NCBI GenBank assembly: GCA_002699325.1
Contig: PABS01000032.1
Coordinates: 2,364 to 9,636, forward strand
From: Ponticaulis sp.
Lineage (GTDB): Bacteria > Pseudomonadota > Alphaproteobacteria > Caulobacterales > Hyphomonadaceae
DNA length: 7,273 nt
Direction of reading: 5' to 3'
Below the pieces are notes generated by a model. The model did no database searches. It was not told the DNA's origin and was given only the letters and a program-made list of their open reading frames with translations. A program made the translations under genes and the position numbers. Shown here piece by piece: positions 1 through 4,879 of this stretch; the first letter of the stretch is position 1, and each line of letters begins with the position of its first letter.

Positions 1-201
1 GATCAGCTGATCGGTGTTGTCGTGGAAAGCGAAGGCAAGTTGCTTGGTGCGGTGTGTCTGGCCGTATTGGGTGACCGCGACGCGTTTCCGCAAGCCGCCA
101 GGGTCTCGCCGAAACAGCTCAGCCCGGACGAGAAGCAATCGCGCTGGTCTGATGTCTGGATGCCCGTCAGCCTGACAGAGGGGCCCGACAGAGGGGGCTG
201 A
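1..201 (+). CDS. C-terminal end of an unrecognised protein (5' truncated by window)
   Basis: Frame 1 is open from the window edge to a TGA at 199-201, giving 66 residues with no start codon, so the gene begins outside the window. The segment starts with a hydrophobic stretch (IGVVVESEGKLLGAVCLAVL) that looks like a beta-strand pair, followed by a charged linker and a tail with SRWSDVWMPVSL. It is not cysteine-rich and has no obvious transmembrane helix. I do not recognise the family. The next gene starts about 100 bases downstream behind its own promoter, so this gene probably belongs to a separate unit. Real coding is supported by codon use like that of the neighbours and by the absence of a better reading frame here; an antisense frame over 3-218 looks like a shadow. 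Confidence 0.6.
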   Translation, partial: DQLIGVVVESEGKLLGAVCLAVLGDRDAFPQAARVSPKQLSPDEKQSRWSDVWMPVSLTEGPDRGG

Positions 202-238
202 CTGATGCGTGTATGCAAAGGCTGGTCGCGGCTGCGAA

Positions 239-260
239 AATACTAAGCCATTTTGCTAAG
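239..260. promoter_or_regulatory. Upstream copy of a putative operator
   Basis: AATACTAAGCCAT at 239-251, continuing to GCTAAG at 260, matches the sequence at 286-307 in 19 of 22 positions counted by hand. It lies just upstream of the -35 box at 265-270, with a start-to-start distance of 47 bases to the second copy. A duplicated element on both sides of a promoter that drives an ArsR-family gene is what an autorepressor operator would look like. The role is inferred from position; no known consensus was matched. Confidence 0.45.
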
Positions 261-264
261 TGTA

Positions 265-293
265 TTGACTCTGCTTTTGCTGTGTAATACTAA
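265..293 (+). promoter_or_regulatory. Sigma-70-type promoter, probably giving a leaderless arsR-type mRNA
   Basis: The -35 box TTGACT (265-270) and the -10 box TACTAA (288-293) are separated by exactly 17 bases. Transcription would then start about 6-7 bases after the -10 box, at or next to the A of the ATG at 299. No purine-rich ribosome binding site precedes that ATG; the bases 284-298 are GTAATACTAAGCCAT. Together these indicate a transcript that begins with its own start codon. An alternative -10 TAATAC at 285-290 would leave only a 14-base spacer and is less likely. Confidence 0.6.
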
Positions 294-307
294 GCCATAT
301 GGCTAAC
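286..307. promoter_or_regulatory. Second putative operator, over the -10 box and start codon
   Basis: This is the second copy of the 22-base element. It contains the perfect 12-base palindrome AGCCATATGGCT at 293-304, centred next to the ATG of the ArsR-type gene. A repressor bound here would cover the -10 box, the transcription start and the first codons. The first copy (239-260) lacks the perfect palindrome centre but keeps the AGC...GCT arms. The binding protein is most simply the ArsR-type product encoded immediately downstream; this is inference. Confidence 0.5.
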
Positions 308-643
308 TTAAGTGCGTCCACACCCAACCCGATTGATCTTGGCTTTCATGCGCTGGCAGACGCAACGCGTCGGGCCGTGATCGCGCGACTCCATGAGGGC
401 GAGGCGGCGGCGACAGAGCTGGCTGAGCCGTTTGACATGGCGCTGCCCACCTTCCTCAAACATCTGAAAGTGCTGGAAGCGGGCGGGCTGATCACAACGC
501 GCAAGGAGGGGCGGAAACGTATGTGCCGCCTTGAGAGGGAACAACTGGCCCGGCTGTCGGGCTGGATCCATGAGTATGAAACAGGCTGGCGGAACCGGCT
601 CGACCGGATGGGCGCCCTGTTTGAAGAGGGGAATGACAAATGA
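299..643 (+). CDS. ArsR/SmtB-family winged-helix transcriptional repressor
   Basis: This is a 114-residue cytoplasmic DNA-binding protein of usual length for the family. Residues about 14-80 form the winged helix: the N-terminal helix with FHALADATRRAVIARL (16-31), the recognition region around MALPTFLKHLKVLEAGGLI (47-65), and the wing TRKEGRKRMCRL (67-78). The C-terminal helix WIHEYETGWRNRLDRM (89-104) matches the pattern seen in ArsR proteins paired with SRPBCC genes. The metal-binding ELCVCDL-type motif is absent and only one cysteine (C76) is present, so a metal sensor is unlikely. The ATG at 299 is chosen because the frame is closed upstream (TGA at 266-268) and the promoter places the transcript start there. 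The stop overlaps the next start as ATGA, so the two are co-translated. It probably represses its own operon; the inducer cannot be read from the sequence. Confidence 0.9.
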   Translation: MANLSASTPNPIDLGFHALADATRRAVIARLHEGEAAATELAEPFDMALPTFLKHLKVLEAGGLITTRKEGRKRMCRLEREQLARLSGWIHEYETGWRNRLDRMGALFEEGNDK

Positions 644-1110
644 GCGTCAACATGCATCACCGCACGACAACCCTGGAAAAAAGCTTCCCGGTTAGCCCGG
701 CAAAGGTGTTTGCCGCCTGGGCGGACCTGGATAAGCGCAGCCAGTGGAATTCGCCATCTGACGAAGTGACCATTCGCTATACGGAGGATGACTTCTCGGT
801 CGGCGGCAAGGATGTGTCGCTCTGTCTGGTGGGCGATCAGATCATGGCCGAAGTGGTGGGCGTTTATCATGCCATCGTACATGATGAGCGGATCATCTAT
901 ACCGAGATCATCAAGTCAGGTGACGGCATGGTGCTGGGGATTAGCCAGGTGTCGGTGGATATTGCGCCGTCAGGTACGGGGACGAACATGGTTGTGACCC
1001 TGCAAACTGTCGCCTTGGCGGGCGGGGAAGTGCTTGATGAGGTTGCCGCTGGCTGGACGGCAAGCCTGGGCATGATGGAGAAGGTGCTCGGCGAGGTGAT
1101 GTCAGCGTAA
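640..1110 (+). CDS. SRPBCC/AHSA1-like (START-fold) protein
   Basis: This 156-residue protein has the hallmarks of the AHSA1-like SRPBCC superfamily. Near the N-terminus is a strand followed by FPVSPAKVFAAWADLDKRSQW (16-36), then an alternating strand pattern, and a C-terminal helix after LDEVAAGWTASLGMMEKVLGEV (131-152), in which W138 sits where the family usually has its conserved Trp. The fold forms a deep hydrophobic cavity for small lipophilic ligands. Pairing with an ArsR-type repressor, with an ATGA overlap, is a recurrent arrangement whose ligand is rarely known. The start at 640 has a ribosome binding site, AGAGGGG (624-630), at good distance; M5 (652) is a possible alternative. No signal peptide is visible, so it is cytoplasmic. 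Family assignment is firm; function (ligand binding, detoxification or regulation) is open. Confidence 0.85.
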   Translation: MSVNMHHRTTTLEKSFPVSPAKVFAAWADLDKRSQWNSPSDEVTIRYTEDDFSVGGKDVSLCLVGDQIMAEVVGVYHAIVHDERIIYTEIIKSGDGMVLGISQVSVDIAPSGTGTNMVVTLQTVALAGGEVLDEVAAGWTASLGMMEKVLGEVMSA

Positions 1111-1160
1111 CGCTTTTGGGAGGTGTGATCGGGGTTAAGCAGATGCTCGCCCCGTCTGCC

Positions 1161-1294
1161 GGAGATACCCACGAAGGTGGGTATCCACGTCTCTACTTCT
1201 GCAGGGTGGTGGATGAGCGTTTATAGGCGTGGGTTCCCGCCTGCGCGGGAACCGGCGAAGAGGCCCGATTAGAACTCAATTGTTCAGAAGGTTG
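1161..1294. repeat. Structured repeat, copy A (overlaps the 3' end of the GIY-YIG gene)
   Basis: This 134-base unit matches copy B (1633-1766) without gaps, with about 15 mismatches by hand count (near 89% identity). Its right end matches copy C in 41 of 44 positions (1251-1294 against 2849-2892). It holds two perfect hairpins: GATACCCAC-gaag-GTGGGTATC at 1164-1185, and GGTTCCCGC-ctgc-GCGGGAACC at 1232-1253. No T-run follows either stem on the + strand, so they look more like REP-type palindromes than terminators. They sit between convergent genes, though, and could help end transcription. The last 19 bases encode, on the minus strand, the final codons NLLNN and stop of the GIY-YIG gene. Confidence 0.9.
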
Positions 1295-1563
1295 TAGAGG
1301 TCCATCCAGTCTGGGTTGGACTCCTCAATCATCCTTATTTTCCATGCTCTGTTCCATTTCTTGATCTGATACTCGCGGATTTTCGCGGAATCGCGCGTCT
1401 CGTGCAGCTCATACCAGACCAGTTTCCGGACCTGGTATTTTCTGGTGAAAGACGCGCCGCTTCCCTCTCTGTGGGCATGAATTCGTGCCGACAGATCGTC
1501 AGTATGGCCGCAATAAAGCGTGCCATTTTTCCGGCTGGCGAGGATGTAGACATAGAAAGCCAT
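1276..1563 (-). CDS. Small GIY-YIG nuclease domain protein (UPF0213/YhbQ-like)
   Basis: The protein is 95 residues from the ATG at 1563, the usual size of single-domain GIY-YIG proteins of the UvrC N-terminal fold. It opens with the signature: MAFYVYIL, ten residues, then LYCGHTDDL, corresponding to the GIY and YIG halves. There follows SARIHAHREG with the conserved Arg, then KLVWYELHETRDSAKIREYQIKKWNRAWK with the catalytic-type Glu, and the family ending ESNPDWMDLYNLLNN. All key positions look intact, so the nuclease is likely active. A TTG start at 1596 would add 11 residues, but the family begins right before the YVYIL strand, so ATG is preferred; no strong ribosome binding site is visible. 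The gene lies between repeats A and B, and its stop codon is inside A. It is convergent with the SRPBCC gene. The cellular role of this family is poorly known. Confidence 0.88.
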   Translation of the reverse strand: MAFYVYILASRKNGTLYCGHTDDLSARIHAHREGSGASFTRKYQVRKLVWYELHETRDSAKIREYQIKKWNRAWKIRMIEESNPDWMDLYNLLNN

Positions 1564-1632
1564 GCCTGATCTTAGTTCCCGGGGATGGCTCAGCAATTGC
1601 CTTGATTAAAAAGGGTGGTCGGTTCTTGCGTC

Positions 1633-1766
1633 GGAAATACCCATGAAGGTGGGTATCCACGCCTCTACTCCTGCAGGGTGGTAGATGAGCATTTATAGGC
1701 GTGGGTTCCCGCCTGCGCGGGAACCGGCGGAGAGGGCGTGGCTGAGCTCAATTGTTCAGAAGGTTG
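1633..1766. repeat. Structured repeat, copy B, with an orphan GIY-YIG tail
   Basis: This is the second 134-base copy, 472 bases after A in the same orientation. The hairpin GGTTCCCGC-ctgc-GCGGGAACC is perfectly kept at 1704-1725. The first hairpin persists at 1637-1656 with one G-T wobble, since CAC has become CAT in one arm, so the structure survives the change. Most differences from A cluster at 1736-1746. The final bases still read NLLNN and stop on the minus strand, but the upstream codons are not GIY-YIG-like, so this is a tail without a gene. Together with the leader that follows, it fills the interval between the GIY-YIG gene and the lipoprotein gene. Confidence 0.9.
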
Positions 1767-1780
1767 CGCAGGACTGCCGC

Positions 1781-1832
1781 GCTGTGCAGTTTGCGGGTGT
1801 GTTTGAGTCTAAACGGAGCCCATGACCCGATG
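1781..1832 (+). promoter_or_regulatory. Leader and ribosome binding site of the lipoprotein gene, shared with the leader at 2907-2959
   Basis: GCTGTGCAG (1781-1789), AGTCTAAACGGAGC (1806-1819, 13 of 14 identical) and CGATGAAG (1828-1835) recur in the same order downstream of copy C. Spacing is conserved apart from one base. The GGAG at 1815-1818 lies 11 bases before the ATG at 1830, and this distance is identical in the second leader. This settles the start codon at 1830 rather than at the upstream ATG codons in frame (1752) or out of frame (1822). No convincing promoter boxes could be picked within it. Confidence 0.6.
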
Positions 1833-2819
1833 AAGTCAGCTGCCAATCGTGCCGGATGGGCATTTCTCGTCAGTCTGTTTGCTTTGGTGGCCTGTACCAC
1901 GACGGCTGTGCAGGATGGCGCGCCGACTGAGCTCGCACTCAATGCTGAGCGCGTGGCCGAATTGCGCGGGCCTGATCTGATCGCAAACTATTATCCGGCT
2001 GAGAGCGATGGGCCGGGCCCTGCAATACTGCTTCTGGGTGGATCTGAAGGCGGGCTAAGCCCGCTCGTGGCCGAGGAGGCGTTCAAGCTGCGCGGCGCCG
2101 GATACAGCGTGCTGCAGCTGTCTTATTATCGCTCTCCGGGCCAGGAGGAGAACCTCGAAATGGTGCCGCTGGAGGTTTTTGATCGCGGGCTCAACTGGCT
2201 CAGCGCGCGCCCGGAAGTGGATGCTGGCAGGATTGGCATTATGGGCACCTCCAAGGGGGCTGAAGCGGCGCTGATCACCGCAGAGCGGCGCCCGCAGGCA
2301 TTTGCAGCAGTTGTGGCTGTGGTGCCGTCTAATGTCTCCTGGCAGGGGATCAACTGGGCATTTGACGGGCGTCCCGCAGAGGCGAGCTGGTCTCTGAATG
2401 GTGAAGCCTATCCTTATCTGCCCTATGGTGCCTGGGAGGCAGAAAAAGGCCTCTATTCGCTCTATGATAATGGGCTGAACGCTGTTTCTGAGCATGAGGA
2501 TGCGCTGATCGAGATTGAACTCGTCGAAGCGCCGGTCCTGTTGATTTGTGGTGGGGCGGATACGCTGTGGCCGAGTTGCCCCATGTCTGAGGCGCTCGCG
2601 GCGCGCGCGATCCGGCTGAATGGGCCGGAGGTTGAAGTGCTGGTCTATCCCGAGGCCGGGCACGGCTCTGGCGGTGCGCCATCGGAAAAGTACGACCCTT
2701 CCATGGCAGATGAGACCTCCACCTATGGCGGCACCAGAGGCGCTAATCAGGCGGCGCGGGAAGATGGCTGGCCGAAGACGCTCGCTTTTTTTGAGGCCGC
2801 CCTGAAGTCAGCAAAATAG
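1830..2819 (+). CDS. Lipoprotein alpha/beta-hydrolase of the BAAT / acyl-CoA thioester hydrolase C-terminal type
   Basis: This 329-residue protein begins with a lipoprotein signal: a positive N-terminus, a hydrophobic core (AFLVSLFALV) and the lipobox LVAC with Cys22 as the lipid-bearing residue. The catalytic fold follows: strand and oxyanion region GPAILLLGGSEGG (63-75), nucleophile elbow GTSKG with Ser141, an Asp at 244 in CGGADTLWPS (240-249), and His278 in PEAGHG (274-279). The GTSKGAE elbow and the D-LWPS motif are typical of the BAAT_C family, whose known members act on acyl-CoA thioesters. The N-terminal BAAT domain is absent. Location in the envelope makes CoA thioesters unlikely substrates, so an ester or another acyl compound is more plausible; this is inference. 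The start at 1830 is supported by GGAG at 1815-1818 and by the lipobox position; extension to 1752 would bury the signal peptide. The gene is bounded by repeats B and C. Confidence 0.85.
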   Translation: MKSAANRAGWAFLVSLFALVACTTTAVQDGAPTELALNAERVAELRGPDLIANYYPAESDGPGPAILLLGGSEGGLSPLVAEEAFKLRGAGYSVLQLSYYRSPGQEENLEMVPLEVFDRGLNWLSARPEVDAGRIGIMGTSKGAEAALITAERRPQAFAAVVAVVPSNVSWQGINWAFDGRPAEASWSLNGEAYPYLPYGAWEAEKGLYSLYDNGLNAVSEHEDALIEIELVEAPVLLICGGADTLWPSCPMSEALAARAIRLNGPEVEVLVYPEAGHGSGGAPSEKYDPSMADETSTYGGTRGANQAAREDGWPKTLAFFEAALKSAK

Positions 2820-2828
2820 ACGTACGCA

Positions 2829-2892
2829 GTGGTCCCGTATGCGCGGGAACCGGCGGAGAGGCCCGGTTAGAACTCAATTGTTCAGGAGGTTG
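2829..2892. repeat. Structured repeat, partial copy C, with an orphan GIY-YIG tail
   Basis: This is a shortened copy. The first hairpin and the middle of the unit are missing, and the second hairpin is damaged (GGTCCCG against CGGGAACC at 2831-2851). From 2849 to 2892 it matches A in 41 of 44 positions and is closer to A than to B in the AGGCCCGGTTAGAACTC part. The last bases read NLLNN and stop on the minus strand, and the single change within these codons relative to A is synonymous (CTT to CTC). It begins ten bases after the lipoprotein gene's TAG; the stop itself lies in AATAGACGT, resembling TATAGGCGT of A, so the repeat may once have reached the stop codon. Confidence 0.8.
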
Positions 2893-2906
2893 CATCGGTT
2901 TACGGA

Positions 2907-2959
2907 GCTGTGCAGATTGCTTCTGGAATAACAGTCTGAACGGAGCGGGCTGAGCGATG
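2907..2959 (+). promoter_or_regulatory. Leader and ribosome binding site of the EEP gene, shared with the leader at 1781-1832
   Basis: GCTGTGCAG (2907-2915), AGTCTGAACGGAGC (2933-2946) and CGATGAAG (2955-2962) match the lipoprotein leader in order and spacing. GGAG at 2942-2945 is 11 bases before the ATG at 2957. Beyond the first two codons (Met-Lys) the two coding regions are unrelated. Confidence 0.6.
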
Positions 2960-3664
2960 AAGACCGCAGTCTGGAACTTCGAATTCGCACCGCCTCGCGG
3001 CAAAGCAATTTCTGAACTGCGTCGTCGCGTTACAGCTGTTCAACCTGATGTCTGCATTCTGAGTGAAGTCCGGATGGACGCCGTCCCGGCCGGACACGCA
3101 ATTTTTGCCCATAGCGACTGGGGCTATGCCTCTCACGCCAGAGCCAGAAAAATTTCGCTCATTTCTGCGCACCCGTGGCGCGAAACCGTCCAGCATACAG
3201 GCGGCCGACCGCTTCAGGGGCGATTTGTTTCGGGTGTGACACGCGTGGGCCCAATCGATTGCGTCGTCATAGGCATCTGCATTCCCTGGTCGTTTTGTCA
3301 CGTATCGTCGGGCCAAAGAGATCAAGCGCGGTGGGATGAGCATAAGGCGTTCATTCGGGCACTTCCGGATGCTCTCGATCCCATTACTCAGAGCGGATTG
3401 CCGGTCTTACTCGGCGGTGATTTCAATCACACATTCCCTCGCGTGAAATCTGATGCCGAAGCACATCAGATGATTGTGGAATTGCTGGAGGACCGCGACT
3501 TTAAGCTGGCGACGGACGCTGCACCGTTTGAAGGCCGGCTTTTAAACCATCTCGCCGTGAGGGGCCTGCGTTGCGGAGATATTCTCAAACTCGACAATAT
3601 GTCAGATGGCAGACAGCTTACAGACCATATTGGTGTAGCTGCCGAACTTACTCCGGTCGCCTAG
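2957..3664 (+). CDS. Endonuclease/exonuclease/phosphatase (EEP, DNase I-like) family protein
   Basis: The 235-residue protein carries the metal-dependent phosphoesterase motifs of the EEP fold in order: WNFE with Asn7, LSEV with Glu37, the strand CVVIGICIPW (102-111), GGDFNHT with Asp155 and Asn157 (153-159), and the terminal TDHIGV with Asp223-His224. These correspond to the Mg-binding Asn/Glu, the GDxN loop and the catalytic DH pair, so the enzyme is probably active. It is near the short end for the family and has no signal peptide, so it should act in the cytoplasm. The substrate (DNA, RNA, phosphoinositide or nucleotide) cannot be told from sequence. Its start is fixed by GGAG 11 bases upstream. 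It follows repeat C and precedes the acetyltransferase gene by 44 bases on the same strand. Confidence 0.85.
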   Translation: MKTAVWNFEFAPPRGKAISELRRRVTAVQPDVCILSEVRMDAVPAGHAIFAHSDWGYASHARARKISLISAHPWRETVQHTGGRPLQGRFVSGVTRVGPIDCVVIGICIPWSFCHVSSGQRDQARWDEHKAFIRALPDALDPITQSGLPVLLGGDFNHTFPRVKSDAEAHQMIVELLEDRDFKLATDAAPFEGRLLNHLAVRGLRCGDILKLDNMSDGRQLTDHIGVAAELTPVA

Positions 3665-3708
3665 CAGTTTAACTTGCTTCCGGTCTTGGGCCGCGCCATC
3701 TACGGCCA

Positions 3709-4527
3709 ATGAACCTCTCCGCCTATTTCAAACGCATTGGCTATGAAGGCCCGGCGCGTGCAGACCTTGAGATGCTGAATGCGCTGATCGAGGCGCATGT
3801 GCGGGCGGTGCCGTTTGAGAATCTGGATATTCATGCCGAACGGCCGGTAGAGAATACGGTTGAAGCGGCGTTTGATCAGATCGTCACGCAGGGGCAGGGC
3901 GGCTGGTGCTATGAAATGAACGGCCTGTTCGGCTGGGTGCTGTGTGAGATTGGGTTCGACGTGACGCGGCTGGCCGCTGGTGTGCGACGGGGCAAGCTTG
4001 GCGATGCGGCGCTGGGCAATCATCTGTGTCTGATGGTCAGGCTGGCCGGCGTGGAATATCTCGTCGATGTCGGATTCGGGGGATCTCAGATTTCGGCGAT
4101 ATCGCTTGCGCATGCTGAGACGCTGCATCCGCCGGTTCGAATGGCGCTGGTGCCTTTGCAGAACGGATTCTGGCGGCTGCATGAGGGCGGCTGGGGCGCG
4201 GCGATGAGCTATGATTTCGCGGCAGCGCCAGCGAATGAAGGCTTGTTGAGCAAACAGCATGACGAACAGATCACCGATGCGAATTCGGTTCACCGCAAGA
4301 CGCTGACGGCTCGCATCCGCCGGGACCGAGCTTATTATACTTTGCGTGGGCGTATGCTGGAGACGAATTTTCCCGGCCGGAAAGAGACGCGGGAGCTGCA
4401 GTCTCAGGACGAATTAAAAACGGTTCTCGATGAGGTGTTCGGCCTTGAGGAGCCGGAGCTGGACCGTCTGTGGCCGAAGATTCTGGCGCGTCACAGACAG
4501 GTGTTCCCTCACGCCGCGCGCGGATAA
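3709..4527 (+). CDS. nat: Arylamine N-acetyltransferase
   Basis: This 272-residue cytoplasmic enzyme has the normal length of bacterial NATs, which transfer acetyl groups from acetyl-CoA to arylamines, arylhydroxylamines and hydrazines by a ping-pong mechanism. The catalytic triad is intact: Cys67 in GGWCYEMN (64-71), His105 in GNHLCLMV (103-110) and Asp120 in YLVDVGFGG (117-125), spaced as in characterised NATs (Cys69-His107-Asp122 numbering). The N-terminal PFENLDIH (35-42) is also typical. The common RGGRC is GQGGWC here, a frequent variant. No clear ribosome binding site precedes the ATG at 3709 (bases 3701-3708 are TACGGCCA), yet the family N-terminus fits this start well. It is downstream of the EEP gene with a 44-base gap and convergent with the membrane-protein gene 14 bases further on. 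The physiological substrate is unknown. Confidence 0.95.
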   Translation: MNLSAYFKRIGYEGPARADLEMLNALIEAHVRAVPFENLDIHAERPVENTVEAAFDQIVTQGQGGWCYEMNGLFGWVLCEIGFDVTRLAAGVRRGKLGDAALGNHLCLMVRLAGVEYLVDVGFGGSQISAISLAHAETLHPPVRMALVPLQNGFWRLHEGGWGAAMSYDFAAAPANEGLLSKQHDEQITDANSVHRKTLTARIRRDRAYYTLRGRMLETNFPGRKETRELQSQDELKTVLDEVFGLEEPELDRLWPKILARHRQVFPHAARG

Positions 4528-4541
4528 CTCTGACGAGCTGA

Positions 4542-4868
4542 TTAGCCCCTCATTCGCGCGCTCCCGCGCGTTTTCTTCCAGATCCGCGCAATGACCCAGA
4601 TATCCAGGATGAGCATTCCGAGGATGATGGGGACCATGAGCAGGCCGCCAAACAGCAAGAAAATCATCATGGGCGAGGGCCAGATACGGCCAGCAGCAAC
4701 TCCACCGAGCAGAAACACATCTGCTGTGACGATACCCATGATGAGAGAGGGAAGCAGCATTCCGACCTCAGGCCAGCCCATCCGAACGAAGGGCGCAAGT
4801 CCGGACAGGAGGATGAGGGCGGCAATAAAGCCGAGGAAGAGAATGACCATGACCAGTAAAAGATACAC
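4542..4868 (-). CDS. Small three-helix inner-membrane protein, GTG start
   Basis: The 108-residue protein is almost entirely hydrophobic, with helices at about 2-24, 35-60 and 67-95, and a basic tail RIWKKTRGSARMRG. By the positive-inside rule the C-terminus is cytoplasmic and the N-terminus faces out. No catalytic motif is visible and I do not recognise a family. The GTG at 4868 is favoured over an ATG six codons in (4850), because AGGAG at 4875-4879 on the minus strand is six bases from the GTG but 24 from the ATG. Only ten bases separate it from the upstream secreted-protein gene, and the ribosome binding site touches that gene's stop codon, so the two are translationally coupled. Its 3' end contains the likely terminator of the convergent acetyltransferase gene. 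Confidence 0.75.
   Translation of the reverse strand: MYLLLVMVILFLGFIAALILLSGLAPFVRMGWPEVGMLLPSLIMGIVTADVFLLGGVAAGRIWPSPMMIFLLFGGLLMVPIILGMLILDIWVIARIWKKTRGSARMRG
4555..4577 (+). terminator. Probable intrinsic terminator of the acetyltransferase gene
   Basis: A perfect six-base stem CGCGCG (4555-4560) with a CTCC loop and CGCGCG (4565-4570) is followed by TTTTCTT on the + strand. It starts 28 bases after the stop codon at 4525-4527. It lies inside the last codons of the convergent membrane-protein gene. The T-run is short and interrupted, so efficiency is uncertain. Confidence 0.5.
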
Positions 4869-4874
4869 AGGCGG

Positions 4875-4879
4875 CTCCT
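4875..4879 (-). promoter_or_regulatory. AGGAG ribosome binding site deciding the GTG start
   Basis: AGGAG on the minus strand ends six bases before the GTG at 4868 and overlaps the TGA of the preceding gene (4879-4881) by one base. This is the strongest ribosome binding site in the right half of the window and indicates translational coupling. Confidence 0.65.

Noticed and set aside
204..245. A 13-codon ORF (ATG at 204) between the partial gene and the ArsR gene
   Set aside because: It is very short, has no ribosome binding site of note, and runs into the putative operator; nothing supports translation.
346..882. A 178-codon open frame on the minus strand across the ArsR and SRPBCC genes
   Set aside because: It is antisense to two well-recognised overlapping genes, its composition is not protein-like, and it has no domain; it is a GC-rich shadow.
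1564..1596. Start of the GIY-YIG gene at TTG 1596
   Set aside because: The 11 extra residues (MLSHPRELRSG) precede the normal family beginning MAFYVYIL; the ATG at 1563 gives the standard length.
1752..1829. N-terminal extension of the lipoprotein gene to an ATG at 1752
   Set aside because: That ATG is inside repeat B, has no ribosome binding site, and would place 26 residues before a clean lipoprotein signal peptide; the start at 1830 has GGAG at a matching distance.
2055..2663. A 202-codon minus-strand frame inside the lipoprotein hydrolase gene
   Set aside because: It is entirely antisense to a gene with an intact catalytic triad and has an Arg/Pro/His-rich composition typical of shadow frames. 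The same applies to minus-strand 3700-4293 and plus-strand 5656-6210 and 6659-7168.
1161..2892. CRISPR array or integron cassette array
   Set aside because: The three repeat copies are 1.7 kb apart end to end, too long and too widely and unequally spaced for CRISPR. For an integron there is no integrase, the enclosed genes point in opposite directions, and no convincing attC core sites were found.
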